From: Diaphorobacter sp. HDW4B
Lineage (GTDB): Bacteria > Pseudomonadota > Gammaproteobacteria > Burkholderiales > Burkholderiaceae_C
Reading direction: 5' to 3'
Assembly (NCBI RefSeq): GCF_011305535.1
Contig: NZ_CP049905.1
Coordinates: forward strand, 3,842,001 to 3,906,000
DNA length: 64,000 nucleotides
Of this stretch, positions 17,625 to 26,284 are shown piece by piece; positions within the stretch are counted from its first letter, which is position 1, and each line of letters starts with the position of its first letter. Under the pieces are notes generated by a model. That model was not told where the DNA came from. It worked only from the letters and a program-made list of their open reading frames with translations, and did no database searches. The translations under genes were made by a program, and so were the position numbers.

Positions 17625-18764
17625 TCAGCTGAACAGGTTCTTCAGCTTGTCGGTCCAGGTTTCGGTGGATGGCGAATGCTTGCTGCCGCCCTTCTTGAGC
17701 GACTCGTCGAAGTCCTTGAGCAGCTTGCGTTGGAACTCGGTGAGCTTGACCGGCGTTTCCACGATGATGTGGCAGTACAAGTCACCGGGGTAGCTTGCGC
17801 GCACGCCCTTGATGCCCTTGCCGCGCAGGCGGAACTGCTTGCCCGCTTGCGTGCCTTCGGGAATGTCGATGGCCGCCTTCCCCGAGAGGGTCGGCACTTC
17901 GATTTCGCCGCCGAGCGCTGCGGTCGCAAAGCTCACCGGCACTTCGCAGTGCAGATCGTCACCGTCGCGCTCGAAGATCTCGTGCTTCTTGACGCGGATT
18001 TCGATGTACAGATCGCCTGGAGGGCCGCCGTTGGAGCCGGGTTCGCCGTTGCCGGTCGAGCGGATGCGCATGCCGTCGTCGATGCCGGCGGGAATCTTCA
18101 CTTCCAGCGTCTTCTGCGACTTGATCTTGCCCTGACCGTGACAGCTCGTGCATGGCTCGGGAATGATCTTGCCGGTGCCGCGGCAATGCGGGCAGGCTTG
18201 CTGAACGGCGAAGAAGCCCTGGCGCATCTGCACCACGCCCGAACCCTGGCAGGTGCCGCAGGTCTTGGGTTGGGTGCCGGGCTTGGCACCCGATCCATGG
18301 CAGGTCTCGCACTCGTCCCACGAGGGGATGCGGATCTGCGCGTCCTTGCCGTTGGCGGCTTCTTCCAGCGAGATTTCCATCGCGTACGACAGATCGTTGC
18401 CGCGATAGACCTGACGGCCACCGCGACCGCCGCGGGCACCGCCGCCGCCGCCGAACATGTCGCCGAAGATGTCGCCGAATGCCTCGGCAAATCCGCCGAA
18501 GCCTTCTGCGCCCGGACCACCACGCATGTTGGGGTCCACGCCGGCATGGCCGTATTGGTCATAGGCGGAACGTTTCTGGCTGTCGCAGAGGATTTCATAA
18601 GCCTCCTTGACTTCCTTGAACTTCTCTTCGGCAGCCTTGGCAGCATCACCCTGATTGCGGTCAGGGTGGTACTTCATCGCAAGTTTGCGATACGCCTTCT
18701 TGATCTCATCCTCGCCAGCGTTCTTGGGAACGCCGAGGACTTCATAAAAATCTCGTTTGGACAT
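17625..18764 (-). CDS. dnaJ: Chaperone DnaJ (Hsp40)
   Basis: DnaJ delivers unfolded proteins to DnaK and stimulates its ATPase. The 379-residue protein has the J domain (1-70, with the HPD motif in MKYHPDRN) and a Gly/Phe-rich linker (about 75-120). It also has four CxxCxGxG zinc repeats (starting [24 protein letters not shown] and CTSCHGQG) and a C-terminal substrate-binding region. It follows dnaK by 103 bases; the gap has a stem-loop. Full length and normal. Confidence 0.98.
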   Translation of the reverse strand: MSKRDFYEVLGVPKNAGEDEIKKAYRKLAMKYHPDRNQGDAAKAAEEKFKEVKEAYEILCDSQKRSAYDQYGHAGVDPNMRGGPGAEGFGGFAEAFGDIFGDMFGGGGGARGGRGGRQVYRGNDLSYAMEISLEEAANGKDAQIRIPSWDECETCHGSGAKPGTQPKTCGTCQGSGVVQMRQGFFAVQQACPHCRGTGKIIPEPCTSCHGQGKIKSQKTLEVKIPAGIDDGMRIRSTGNGEPGSNGGPPGDLYIEIRVKKHEIFERDGDDLHCEVPVSFATAALGGEIEVPTLSGKAAIDIPEGTQAGKQFRLRGKGIKGVRASYPGDLYCHIIVETPVKLTEFQRKLLKDFDESLKKGGSKHSPSTETWTDKLKNLFS

Positions 18765-18800
18765 TTCGTCTCCAGCTCAGGGGCCGGTGGGAGCACAAAC

Positions 18801-18837
18801 GCCGCGCTGGCTCCTTTGGGGGGGAACCAAGCGCGGC
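18801..18837. other. Stem-loop in the dnaK-dnaJ gap
   Basis: GCCGCGCT (18801-18808) and AGCGCGGC (18830-18837) pair perfectly. Pairing continues inward with one bulge (GG-TCC region). There is no T-tract on the minus strand, so it probably affects mRNA stability or relative expression of dnaK and dnaJ, not full termination. Confidence 0.5.
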
Positions 18838-18867
18838 GGCTGGGTGGCTGATCGCGCTCGGCGCGGC

Positions 18868-20802
18868 TTAGCCCTTCTTGACTTCCTTGACTTCGGCGTC
18901 GACCACGTCGTCGTCAGCGGCTGCGGCACCTGCTCCCGGAGCAGCACCGGCTGCACCTGCAGCACCACCAGCAGCTGCGGCCTGTTCGGCATACAGCTTC
19001 TCGCCGAGCTTCTGGCTGGCTTCCATCAGGGCAGTGGTCTTGGCCTCGATGTCGGCCTTGTCCTCACCCTTGAGTGCTTCTTCCAGCGTCTTCACCGCGG
19101 CTTCGATCTTTTCCTTCTCGCCGGCTTCCAGCTTGTCGCCGTGCTCGGACAGGCTCTTGGTCACGGTGTGCACTGCGGCTTCACCTTGATTGCGGGCCTG
19201 GACGATTTCCAGCTTCTTCTTGTCGTCGGCGGCGTTCAGCTCGGCGTCCTTGACCATCTTCTGGATTTCCTCTTCGGAGATGCCCGAAGAAGCCTTGATG
19301 GTGATCTTGTTTTCCTTGCCGGTGGCCTTGTCCTTGGCGCCCACGTGCAGGATGCCGTTGGCATCGATGTCGAAGCTCACCTCGATCTGTGGCGTGCCAC
19401 GCGATGCGGGTGGAATGCCTTCCAGGTTGAACTCGCCCAGAGCCTTGTTGGCGCTGGCGATTTCGCGTTCGCCCTGGAACACCTTGATGGTCACTGCAGG
19501 CTGGTTGTCTTCAGCGGTCGAGAAGGTCTGCGCGAACTTGGTCGGGATGGTCGTGTTCTTGGCGATCATCTTGGTCATCACGCCGCCCAGGGTTTCAATG
19601 CCCAGAGACAGTGGAGTCACGTCCAGCAGCAGCACGTCCTTGCGGTCACCCGACAGAACCTGGCCTTGAATCGCGGCACCAACGGCCACGGCTTCATCGG
19701 GGTTCACGTCCTTGCGTGGTTCCTTGCCGAAGAATTCCTTGACCTTCTCCTGCACCTTGGGCATGCGCGACATGCCGCCGACCAGAATCACGTCGTTGAT
19801 GTCGGACACGCTGATGCCAGCGTCCTTGATCGCAGTACGGCAAGGAGCGATGGTGCGCTCGATCAGGTCGTCGACCAGGCTTTCCAGCTTGGCGCGGGTC
19901 AGCTTGATGTTCAGGTGCTTCGGACCGGATGCATCTGCCGTGATGTAGGGCAGGTTGATGTCGGTCTGAGCGGAGTTCGACAGCTCGATCTTGGCCTTTT
20001 CAGCGGCTTCCTTCAGGCGTTGCAGCGCCAGCACGTCCTTGGACAGGTCAACGCCCTGGTCCTTCTTGAACTCATCAATGATGTAGTTGATGATGCGCTG
20101 GTCGAAGTCTTCACCGCCGAGGAACGTGTCGCCATTGGTCGACAGCACTTCGAATTGCTTTTCACCGTCCACGTCGGCGATTTCGATGATCGACACGTCG
20201 AACGTACCGCCACCCAGGTCATACACGGCGATCTTGCGATCGGCCTTGTCCTGCTTGTCGAGGCCAAAGGCCAGAGCAGCAGCGGTAGGCTCGTTGATGA
20301 TGCGCTTGACTTCGAGGCCAGCGATGCGACCCGCATCCTTGGTGGCCTGACGCTGAGCGTCGTTGAAGTAGGCAGGCACCGTGATCACGGCTTCGGTCAC
20401 TGGCTCGCCGAGGAAGTCTTCGGCGGTCTTCTTCATCTTGCGCAGCACTTCGGCGCTGATCTGAGGAGGAGCCAGCTTCTGGTCGCGCACTTGCACCCAA
20501 GCGTCACCGTTGTCGGCCTTGACGATCTTGAAAGGCATCAGGTCGATGTCCTTTTGCACTTCCTTCTCGTCGAACTTGCGGCCGATCAGGCGCTTGGCGG
20601 CGTAAATGGTGTTCTTGGGGTTGGTCACGGCCTGACGCTTGGCCGATGCGCCAACCAGAATCTCGCCGTCTTCCTGATAGGCGACGATGGAAGGCGTTGT
20701 GCGTGCGCCTTCGCTGTTCTCGATCACGCGGGTGTTGTTGCCTTCCATGATGGAAACGCAGCTGTTCGTGGTGCCGAGGTCAATGCCGATGATTTTTCCC
20801 AT
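18868..20802 (-). CDS. dnaK: Chaperone DnaK (Hsp70)
   Basis: DnaK is the central ATP-dependent Hsp70 chaperone. The 644-residue protein starts [16 protein letters not shown] (phosphate loop 1) and contains [13 protein letters not shown], the VGGMSRMP adenosine motif, a hydrophobic [10 protein letters not shown] linker and a substrate-binding domain. The C-terminus is Ala/Gly-rich and ends in acidic [15 protein letters not shown]. Length is normal for the family. It lies between grpE and dnaJ, and has its own sigma-32-like promoter candidate. Confidence 0.98.
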   Translation of the reverse strand: MGKIIGIDLGTTNSCVSIMEGNNTRVIENSEGARTTPSIVAYQEDGEILVGASAKRQAVTNPKNTIYAAKRLIGRKFDEKEVQKDIDLMPFKIVKADNGDAWVQVRDQKLAPPQISAEVLRKMKKTAEDFLGEPVTEAVITVPAYFNDAQRQATKDAGRIAGLEVKRIINEPTAAALAFGLDKQDKADRKIAVYDLGGGTFDVSIIEIADVDGEKQFEVLSTNGDTFLGGEDFDQRIINYIIDEFKKDQGVDLSKDVLALQRLKEAAEKAKIELSNSAQTDINLPYITADASGPKHLNIKLTRAKLESLVDDLIERTIAPCRTAIKDAGISVSDINDVILVGGMSRMPKVQEKVKEFFGKEPRKDVNPDEAVAVGAAIQGQVLSGDRKDVLLLDVTPLSLGIETLGGVMTKMIAKNTTIPTKFAQTFSTAEDNQPAVTIKVFQGEREIASANKALGEFNLEGIPPASRGTPQIEVSFDIDANGILHVGAKDKATGKENKITIKASSGISEEEIQKMVKDAELNAADDKKKLEIVQARNQGEAAVHTVTKSLSEHGDKLEAGEKEKIEAAVKTLEEALKGEDKADIEAKTTALMEASQKLGEKLYAEQAAAAGGAAGAAGAAPGAGAAAADDDVVDAEVKEVKKG

Positions 20803-20857
20803 GTCGATTTCTCCGTATTCTGAAAAGTTGGTGTGTTTGGTTTGGATGACCAGTTAC

Positions 20858-20884
20858 TTGTGGATAACTTGAAAACCTTCAAGT
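20858..20884 (-). promoter_or_regulatory. Sigma-32-like promoter and inverted repeat upstream of dnaK
   Basis: On the minus strand TTGAAG (20882-20877), a 13-base spacer and CCACAA (20863-20858) resemble the heat-shock consensus TTGAAA-N13-CCCCAT. The -35 overlaps a perfect inverted repeat ACTTGAA-N4-TTCAAGT (20867-20884). The match is partial, so this is a candidate only. Confidence 0.4.
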
Positions 20885-20931
20885 CTCTGGTGCAAATATT
20901 TTTCGGTTGGCGTTGAAACGAGAGCGGTCGC

Positions 20932-21492
20932 TTACTTTGGCGCAGCCACCGTCACGAGGGCGGGGCGCAGCACGCGGTCGGCAATCATGTAGCCCTTTTG
21001 CAGCACGCTCACGACCGTGTTGGCTTCCTGATCGGCGGGCACCATGCTGATGCCCTGATGCTGGTGTGGATCGAACTTGGTGCCGGCCGCCGGGTTGATG
21101 GCGAGCACCTTGTTGCGCTCCAGCGCCGAAGTGAGTTGGCGCAGCGTGGCGTCGGAGCCTTCGCGCAGTTGCTCGGCAGTGGCGTTCTGGATGGACAGAG
21201 CCGCATCGAGGCTGTCGGCCACGGGCAGCAGGCTTTCGGCAAAGCCTTCGATGCCGAACTTGCGGGCCTTGGCGATATCTTCTTCGGTGCGACGGCGCAT
21301 GTTTTCCACGTCGGCCTTGGCGCGCAGATATTGATCGGCCAGATCGGCGCTCTTGGCCTTCAGCTCGGCCAGTTCCGCCTTCAGGATGCTCAGTTCGTCT
21401 TCTGCCTGCGCAGCCTGTGCCGCCTCGATCTCCTCGGGAGACATGGTCGGATCGACAGATTCTGCGGAGGGGTTGTACTTTTGTTCGGACAT
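20932..21492 (-). CDS. grpE: Nucleotide exchange factor GrpE
   Basis: GrpE releases ADP from DnaK. The 186-residue protein has an acidic N-terminus, a long coiled-coil helix (about 30-95, [29 protein letters not shown]) and a C-terminal beta domain with the signature [15 protein letters not shown] and [20 protein letters not shown]. It is the first gene of grpE-dnaK-dnaJ. The start at 21492 gives a normal N-terminus. Confidence 0.97.
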   Translation of the reverse strand: MSEQKYNPSAESVDPTMSPEEIEAAQAAQAEDELSILKAELAELKAKSADLADQYLRAKADVENMRRRTEEDIAKARKFGIEGFAESLLPVADSLDAALSIQNATAEQLREGSDATLRQLTSALERNKVLAINPAAGTKFDPHQHQGISMVPADQEANTVVSVLQKGYMIADRVLRPALVTVAAPK

Positions 21493-21529
21493 GTCGTTGT
21501 ATTGTGAAATGAATGACAGTCCCCCGGAG

Positions 21530-21554
21530 TTGGGGGCGAACCCCGTATTTTCAA
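21530..21554 (-). promoter_or_regulatory. Sigma-32 heat-shock promoter of grpE
   Basis: On the minus strand TTGAAA (21554-21549), exactly 13 bases, then CCCCAA (21535-21530). This is a close match to the sigma-32 consensus TTGAAA-N13-CCCCAT, placed 38 bases above the grpE ATG. Short GC stems (GGGG/CCCC and CCCCC/GGGGG) overlap it. Confidence 0.7.
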
Positions 21555-21612
21555 TAGGGTTGATGACTGCAATGAAGAAAACGCTCTGATAACCCGCGTT
21601 GAAGAGCGGGAC

Positions 21613-21641
21613 TGGACAGGTATCAATCCATGTATTAGAAT
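21613..21641 (+). promoter_or_regulatory. Sigma-70 promoter of the rpsF operon
   Basis: TGGACA, a 17-base spacer and TAGAAT lie 78 bases above the rpsF ATG, facing away from grpE. Both hexamers are within one or two bases of consensus. Confidence 0.6.
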
Positions 21642-21719
21642 GCTGAGTTCCCTTGCCACACCGCTAACCCTAGACGCGGCGGGTGGTTGCAACAAAAGCA
21701 ATCCAAAAGGAGTGTTTGC

Positions 21720-22097
21720 ATGCGTCATTACGAAATCATTCTGTTGATCCATCCGGATCAAAGCGAACAAGTGCCAGCCATGCTGGAGCGCTACAAGAGC
21801 ATGATCACCCAAGGTGGTGGTCAGGTTCACCGCGTTGAAGATTGGGGCCGCCGTCAACTGGCTTACCTGATCAACAAGCTGGCCAAGGCGCACTACCTGT
21901 GCCTGAACATCGAAGCCGACCAGGCTGTGATGGCTGAGCTGGAACACGCGTTCAAGTTCAACGACGCCGTTCTGCGTCACCTGACTGTGCAAAAGAAGAA
22001 GGCCGACACCGGCGCTTCCTCGATGATGAAGACTGTGGAACGCGAAGAAGCACGCAAGGCCAGCCAAGCTGAAGCCGCTGTTTCCAACGAGCGTTAA
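21720..22097 (+). CDS. rpsF: 30S ribosomal protein S6
   Basis: S6 binds 16S rRNA together with S18 in the platform of the small subunit. The 125-residue protein starts [18 protein letters not shown] and has the [14 protein letters not shown] segment diagnostic of S6. An AAAAGGAG site before the ATG at 21720 sets this start; an upstream in-frame codon at 21687 is not needed. It is first in rpsF-priB-rpsR-rplI, the usual order in proteobacteria. Confidence 0.98.
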   Translation: MRHYEIILLIHPDQSEQVPAMLERYKSMITQGGGQVHRVEDWGRRQLAYLINKLAKAHYLCLNIEADQAVMAELEHAFKFNDAVLRHLTVQKKKADTGASSMMKTVEREEARKASQAEAAVSNER

Positions 22098-22130
22098 TCA
22101 ACCACAGCGTTCATCCGACAGCCAGGAGGA

Positions 22131-22421
22131 GTGAAAAACCAGATTGCCTTGACGGCCTGTATTGCAGAGGTGCAAGCCCTGCGCTACACGCCAGCCGGAT
22201 TGCCCGCCCTTGATCTGCGGCTCGAACACGAGTCCCAGCAAAAGGAAGCCGGAGTCCAGCGCCAGGTCAAGGTAGCCATCAAGGCGGTGGCGTTCGGGGC
22301 TCTTGCAGAGCGACTCGCACGTCAGGCGCTGGGAAGCAACTGGGAATTCAGCGGCTTTCTCGCCTCACCGCGCAACGGCAAAGGTGTGGTTTTTCACATC
22401 CAGGATATTCAACAGGATTAA
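22131..22421 (+). CDS. priB: Primosomal replication protein N (PriB)
   Basis: PriB is an OB-fold single-strand DNA-binding protein that works with PriA and DnaT to restart stalled replication. The 96-residue protein has LTACIAEVQALRYTPAGLPALDLRLEHES, the betaproteobacterial PriB signature, and ends FLASPRNGKGVVFHIQDI. The start is odd: a GTG at 22131 sits one base after a perfect AGGAGG. No better start exists upstream, and the next (TTG at 22149) would remove conserved residues. The tight spacing may keep expression low between two ribosomal protein genes. Confidence 0.93.
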   Translation: MKNQIALTACIAEVQALRYTPAGLPALDLRLEHESQQKEAGVQRQVKVAIKAVAFGALAERLARQALGSNWEFSGFLASPRNGKGVVFHIQDIQQD

Positions 22422-22439
22422 TTTTCAAGAGGCTCACAA

Positions 22440-22721
22440 ATGGCCACGTTCAAGAAATTCAACAAGGACAAGCGTCCTAAGCGCAACACCCAGTCGCTGC
22501 TGTTCAAGCGCAAGCGCTTCTGCCGCTTCACCGTCGCCGGCGTCGAAGAAATCGACTACAAGGATGTCGACACCCTGCGTGACTTCATCGCTGAAAACGG
22601 CAAGATCATCCCTGCACGTCTGACTGGCACTCGCGCCATCTATCAGCGTCAGCTCAACACAGCCATCAAGCGTGCTCGCTTCCTGGCCATGTTGCCTTAC
22701 ACCGACCAGCACAAGATCTAA
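22440..22721 (+). CDS. rpsR: 30S ribosomal protein S18
   Basis: S18 is the partner of S6 on the 30S platform. The 93-residue basic protein has [21 protein letters not shown] and the conserved [21 protein letters not shown] segment. It follows priB by 18 bases and precedes rplI by 11. Confidence 0.98.
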   Translation: MATFKKFNKDKRPKRNTQSLLFKRKRFCRFTVAGVEEIDYKDVDTLRDFIAENGKIIPARLTGTRAIYQRQLNTAIKRARFLAMLPYTDQHKI

Positions 22722-22732
22722 GGAGCACGACA

Positions 22733-23185
22733 ATGCAAATCATTCTGCTCGACAAGGTTGTGAACCTCGGTAACCTCGGCGAAATCGTCAAGGTCAAGGA
22801 CGGCTACGCACGCAACTTCCTGATTCCTTCGGGCCGCGCACGTCGCGCCACCGCAGCGAACAAGGCTGAGTTCGAAGCCAAGCGCGCTGAACTGGAAAAG
22901 GCTGCTGCTGAAAAGCTGGCTGCTGCCCAAGCCTCCGGCGAAAAGCTGGCTGGTCAAAGCGTGAAGTTGACACAGAAGTCCGGCGTTGACGGTCGTCTGT
23001 TCGGCTCCGTGACCAACGGCGACATCGCTGAAGAACTGGTCCGCATGGGCTTTGCAGTGGCGAAGTCGCAAGTGCGCATGCCTAACGGTCCTATCAAGAC
23101 CGTCAGTGACAGCACCGTGAGCGTTGCACTGCACACCGACGTCGTCGTCGACGTCAATGTGTCCGTCTACGGCGAACACGCTTAA
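22733..23185 (+). CDS. rplI: 50S ribosomal protein L9
   Basis: L9 binds 23S rRNA at the base of the L1 stalk and helps keep reading frame. The 150-residue protein starts [32 protein letters not shown], the L9 signature. A long linker helix (about 41-75) and a C-terminal domain follow. A good AAGGAG site precedes the ATG. Last gene of the operon, followed by a strong terminator. Confidence 0.98.
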   Translation: MQIILLDKVVNLGNLGEIVKVKDGYARNFLIPSGRARRATAANKAEFEAKRAELEKAAAEKLAAAQASGEKLAGQSVKLTQKSGVDGRLFGSVTNGDIAEELVRMGFAVAKSQVRMPNGPIKTVSDSTVSVALHTDVVVDVNVSVYGEHA

Positions 23186-23208
23186 TTCGACTTTCAGTTG
23201 AATGAATG

Positions 23209-23240
23209 AAAGCCGCCTTTGGGCGGCTTTTGTTTTTTCT
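23209..23240 (+). terminator. Rho-independent terminator after rplI
   Basis: AAAGCCGCC (23209-23217) and GGCGGCTTT (23222-23230) form a perfect 9-bp stem with a 4-base loop. TGTTTTTTCTTTT follows on the plus strand. Confidence 0.92.
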
Positions 23241-23263
23241 TTTGCTTGTTTTGTGTTGTGTTG

Positions 23264-23281
23264 CGAAGCCTGGCGGCTTCG
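23264..23281. repeat. Small palindrome CGAAGCC-N4-GGCTTCG
   Basis: A perfect 7-bp inverted repeat with a 4-base loop. The same CGAAGCC...GGCTTCG arms recur as the middle shell of the larger structure at 23309-23388, suggesting a common origin. Confidence 0.6.
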
Positions 23282-23308
23282 ATTGGTGCTTCGTTTTGAA
23301 GCGGCAAT

Positions 23309-23388
23309 ACAGCCCCTCATGCGTTGTTGCGAAGCCTTGCCGTATGAACATACTGTCTGCGGCTTCGACGCCTAGCCTGAGGGGCTGT
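23309..23388. repeat. 80-bp concentric inverted repeat in the rplI-dnaB gap
   Basis: Three nested inverted repeats share one centre near 23348. The outer arms are ACAGCCCCTCA (23309-23319) with TGAGGGGCTGT (23378-23388). The middle arms are CGAAGCC (23330-23336) with GGCTTCG (23361-23367). The inner arms are GTATG/CATAC (23342-23353). The two unpaired stretches between outer and middle shells are equal in length (10 bases). This could fold as a long hairpin or cruciform; it looks like a REP-type or miniature mobile element. Function unknown. Confidence 0.65.
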
Positions 23389-23462
23389 CTTGCCGTTGTG
23401 GCTGTAGACCCTGGCGCTCGCTGCGCTTCGAAGGCCCGCTCTGGCGGAGGGGTGTCGTTTTG

Positions 23463-23500
23463 CTCCCTCGCCCGCTTGCGGGAGAGGGCTGGGGTGAGGG
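23463..23500. repeat. CCCTC-type dispersed palindrome
   Basis: CCCTC-g-CCCGC-TT-GCGGG-a-GAGGG (23465-23488) followed by CTGGGGTGAGGG. I recognise this as a form of the intergenic palindrome scattered through many proteobacterial genomes. The rest of the 23186-23618 gap holds the terminator, the palindromes above and the dnaB upstream region; no gene is visible. Confidence 0.65.
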
Positions 23501-23618
23501 TAAAGCCATGCACATAGCCTTCGTGGTGAGTCGGGGTTATCCTCATCGTTTGGGCGATGACAATCGACGCCCGAACCACTAGCATCGCCTGTTCGATTTC
23601 TGAAAGTGTTGTGATCCG

Positions 23619-25034
23619 ATGTCTGCCGACGTGCCTGATTTCCCCATCAACGACCCTGCGCCATCCATGGATCGCGAAGTGGCGAAGCTGCGCATTCCGC
23701 CCCATTCGGTGGAGGCCGAGTCGAGCGTGCTGGGCGGCCTGCTGTTGGACAACAACGCCTGGGATCGCGTGGGTGATCTGCTGGTGGATGGGGATTTCTA
23801 CCGCAACGAGCATCGGTTGATCTTTTCGGCGATTGCGTCGCTGATCAATGGCAGCAAGCCGGCCGATGTGATCACGGTGTACGAGCACTTGCAGGGGCTT
23901 GGCAAGTCCGAGGAAATCGGCGGGCTGCTGTATCTGAACACGTTGGCGCAGTATGTGCCGAGTGCTAGCAATATCCGTCGCTATGCCGAGATCGTGCGTG
24001 AGCGGTCGATTCTGCGCAAGCTGGTGACCGCGAGCGACGAGATTTCCACCAATGCCTTCAATCCGCTGGGCAAGCCGGTCAAGAGCATTCTGGAAGAGGC
24101 CGAGCAGAAGATCTTCGCGATTGGCGAAGAGGGCTCGCGCATGAAGCAGGGTTTTCAGCCACTGAGCACGCTGGTGGTCGACCTGCTGGATGACATTCAG
24201 GAAAAGGCCGACAACCCGATGGATGTGACCGGCATTCCCACCGGCTTTGCCGATCTGGACCGCATGACCAGCGGCCTGCAGGCGGGCGACATGATCGTGC
24301 TCGCGGCGCGTCCTTCCATGGGCAAGACCTCGTTTGCGGTGAACATCGCCGAGCACGTGGCGCTCAACGAAGGTCTGCCGGTCGCCATCTTCTCGATGGA
24401 AATGGGTGCCGCCCAGCTGGCGGTGCGTATCGTCGGCTCGATCGGCCGCGTGAATCAGGGCAATCTGCGTACCGGCAAGTTGACGGACGAGGAATGGCCA
24501 CGCCTGACCGAAGCCATCGAGCGCCTGCGCACCGTGTCCCTGCACATCGACGAAACGCCGGGACTGACCCCCATCGAGCTGCGTGCGAACGCGCGGCGGC
24601 TGGCGCGTCAGTGCGGCAAGTTGGGCCTGATCGTGGTCGATTACTTGCAGCTCATGAGCGGCTCGGGCAATGCCTCGGCCGACAACCGCGCGACCGAGCT
24701 GGGCGAAATCTCCCGTGGCCTGAAGATGCTGGCCAAGGAACTGGGTTGCCCGGTGATCGCGCTGTCGCAGCTCAACCGTTCGGTGGAGCAGCGCACCGAC
24801 AAGCGCCCGATGATGTCCGACCTGCGCGAATCCGGTGCCATCGAGCAGGACGCGGACATCATCATGTTCATCTACCGCGACGACTACTACAACAAGGACT
24901 CGAAGGAGCCGAACGTGGCCGAGGTCATCATCGGCAAGCAGCGTAACGGCCCGACAGGCACGGTGAAGCTGTACTTCCAGAAGAACCAGACGCGCTTCGA
25001 GAATCTGGCCATGGGCTCGGGCGACGAGTATTGA
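23619..25034 (+). CDS. dnaB: Replicative DNA helicase DnaB
   Basis: DnaB is the hexameric 5'-3' helicase of the replication fork. The 471-residue protein has the N-terminal primase-interacting domain (PPHSVEAESSVLGGLLLDN), the RecA-like domain with Walker A in AARPSMGKTSFA, the FSMEM motif, Walker B-like LIVVDYLQLM and the late SDLRESGAIEQDADIIMFIYR and GPTGTVKLYF motifs. No intein is present. The ATG at 23619 has only a weak ribosome binding site. It follows the palindrome-rich gap after rplI. Confidence 0.98.
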   Translation: MSADVPDFPINDPAPSMDREVAKLRIPPHSVEAESSVLGGLLLDNNAWDRVGDLLVDGDFYRNEHRLIFSAIASLINGSKPADVITVYEHLQGLGKSEEIGGLLYLNTLAQYVPSASNIRRYAEIVRERSILRKLVTASDEISTNAFNPLGKPVKSILEEAEQKIFAIGEEGSRMKQGFQPLSTLVVDLLDDIQEKADNPMDVTGIPTGFADLDRMTSGLQAGDMIVLAARPSMGKTSFAVNIAEHVALNEGLPVAIFSMEMGAAQLAVRIVGSIGRVNQGNLRTGKLTDEEWPRLTEAIERLRTVSLHIDETPGLTPIELRANARRLARQCGKLGLIVVDYLQLMSGSGNASADNRATELGEISRGLKMLAKELGCPVIALSQLNRSVEQRTDKRPMMSDLRESGAIEQDADIIMFIYRDDYYNKDSKEPNVAEVIIGKQRNGPTGTVKLYFQKNQTRFENLAMGSGDEY

Positions 25035-25074
25035 GTGGGCGTGCGCGCCATGAGGATCGCAGGAGTGTTGTTGG

Positions 25075-25824
25075 ATGAGTGACGAAACCACGCTGGAAGA
25101 GGAAATCCCGCTGCCTCTGCAGATGCTCATGAAGTCACTGGAGGCCCATGGCGTCGAGGTGTTGCGGCACAACGACTGGCTGCTTCCTTTTGGTCAATTG
25201 CCCTGCGTGACGGCGGATTGGCTGCGCCGGGACCATCTGATGGGAACGCTGGCGGTGGTCGCCCATCTGGAAGACGAGCGCGAAGTCGTGGAGGTCTTTC
25301 CGGGTCTGGGTGAAGAAGACGGCGGCGCCATCGCCTATGCGTTCGAGTCGTTTTCGGTCGGCGCGCTGCATGAAATGCTGGCTGCGATCTGGAATGTGCG
25401 CGATGAAGAGGATGATGAAGAAGGCGATGACATTGCCGAACCGGCTGAGCCTGAGCTGTGGCACATCAACGGGCAGGACTACGAGTTGTTTGAAGGCCCA
25501 TGGCAAGCACGTGGCGAACGCCTGAGCTGCCCGGAGCTGTGGGACCGCTTGAAAAGTGCCATCGAGGCACTGCCGCTGACCGCCGATCTGCATTGGTTTC
25601 GCGTGTTTGTGGGTGGAACGGCGGGCGCGTTCACCTTCGAGGCGCTCAAGGACAGCGAGCCTTGGGTAGAAGGGCAGGAGCTGCTTCGTTCGCTGGAATG
25701 GGAGTCGGGCAAGAAGTACGGAAGCATTCGCAACTTTTTGATGCTCAGAAAGCGCGAGGCGAAGGACGATGCGACGAGTGCGACCAATACGGAGCACCAA
25801 GAAAAAAGCACTCTCCCGCATTGA
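25075..25824 (+). CDS. Conserved hypothetical acidic protein
   Basis: A soluble 249-residue protein with no signal or membrane segment. It has an acidic tract in the middle (RDEEDDEEGDD, around residue 110) and a C-terminal half with the LHWFRVFVGGTAGAFTFEALKD pattern and a YGSIRNFLMLRKRE end. It may belong to a domain-of-unknown-function family (possibly DUF6348), but I cannot confirm this. It lies 40 bases below dnaB in the same direction and may be co-transcribed. No function is proposed. Confidence 0.8.
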   Translation: MSDETTLEEEIPLPLQMLMKSLEAHGVEVLRHNDWLLPFGQLPCVTADWLRRDHLMGTLAVVAHLEDEREVVEVFPGLGEEDGGAIAYAFESFSVGALHEMLAAIWNVRDEEDDEEGDDIAEPAEPELWHINGQDYELFEGPWQARGERLSCPELWDRLKSAIEALPLTADLHWFRVFVGGTAGAFTFEALKDSEPWVEGQELLRSLEWESGKKYGSIRNFLMLRKREAKDDATSATNTEHQEKSTLPH

Positions 25825-25843
25825 ACTGCGAGAAAGTGCTTTT
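25802..25843. terminator. Bidirectional terminator between convergent genes
   Basis: AAAAGCACT (25804-25812) and AGTGCTTTT (25835-25843) form a 9-bp stem with A-tract and T-tract on opposite sides, so it can work on both strands. It overlaps the last codons of the hypothetical gene and lies before the end of the convergent membrane-protein gene. Confidence 0.8.
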
Positions 25844-25861
25844 CGACGATGAGGGCTGGGC

Positions 25862-26281
25862 TCAGATTTTCGATGCGCCCATGACCAGATAGATCACCAA
25901 TCCCAGAGACGCGACACCCAGCGCCGCGCAGGCCCAGACCAGCCGCTGCGCACCCACGCGCAAGGCGCTGACCGTGGTCACCAACTGCGCGTTCTGTTCG
26001 GCCAGCTTTTCGATGATCTCCAGCGACTGGCGCTGGGATTGCTCAAGCAGCTCGACGCGGCCTTGCAGCAGTTGAATCTGCTGCAGTGCCAGTTCGCCGG
26101 ATGACGTGGGCGGTGCGATCCGTTCGGCCGTTGCGGCAGCAGCCGCGACCTGTTCTTCGCGCAGCGCATCCGCATCCTTCTTGCGGATCAGCCCCTTGGC
26201 GGCCTTGATGACCTGAGGCGCGGCCTCAATGACCTCGCCCCAGGGCACGAGCTTGAGTGCGGTGATCCACGGAATCGCCAT
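25862..26281 (-). CDS. Coiled-coil protein with a C-terminal membrane anchor
   Basis: A 139-residue protein. Residues about 60-105 form a probable coiled coil (LQQIQLLQGRVELLEQSQRQ and on). Residues about 113-134 form one hydrophobic helix (LVWACAALGVASLGLVIYLVM). The N-terminal 40 residues are amphipathic with a basic RKKDAD stretch. It would be tail-anchored with most of the protein in the cytoplasm. It starts three bases past the phoH stop, so the two are one unit. Family not recognised. Confidence 0.75.
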   Translation of the reverse strand: MAIPWITALKLVPWGEVIEAAPQVIKAAKGLIRKKDADALREEQVAAAAATAERIAPPTSSGELALQQIQLLQGRVELLEQSQRQSLEIIEKLAEQNAQLVTTVSALRVGAQRLVWACAALGVASLGLVIYLVMGASKI

Positions 26282-26284
26282 GCC

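Noticed and set aside
18757-20823. 688-codon open frame opposite dnaK
   Set aside because: Antisense to dnaK over its whole length, a known artefact of dnaK codon usage; the similarity to dehydrogenase-like strings is not meaningful.
23309-23388. CRISPR-like repeat
   Set aside because: The structure is one concentric inverted repeat, not a series of direct repeats with spacers, and no cas gene is nearby.
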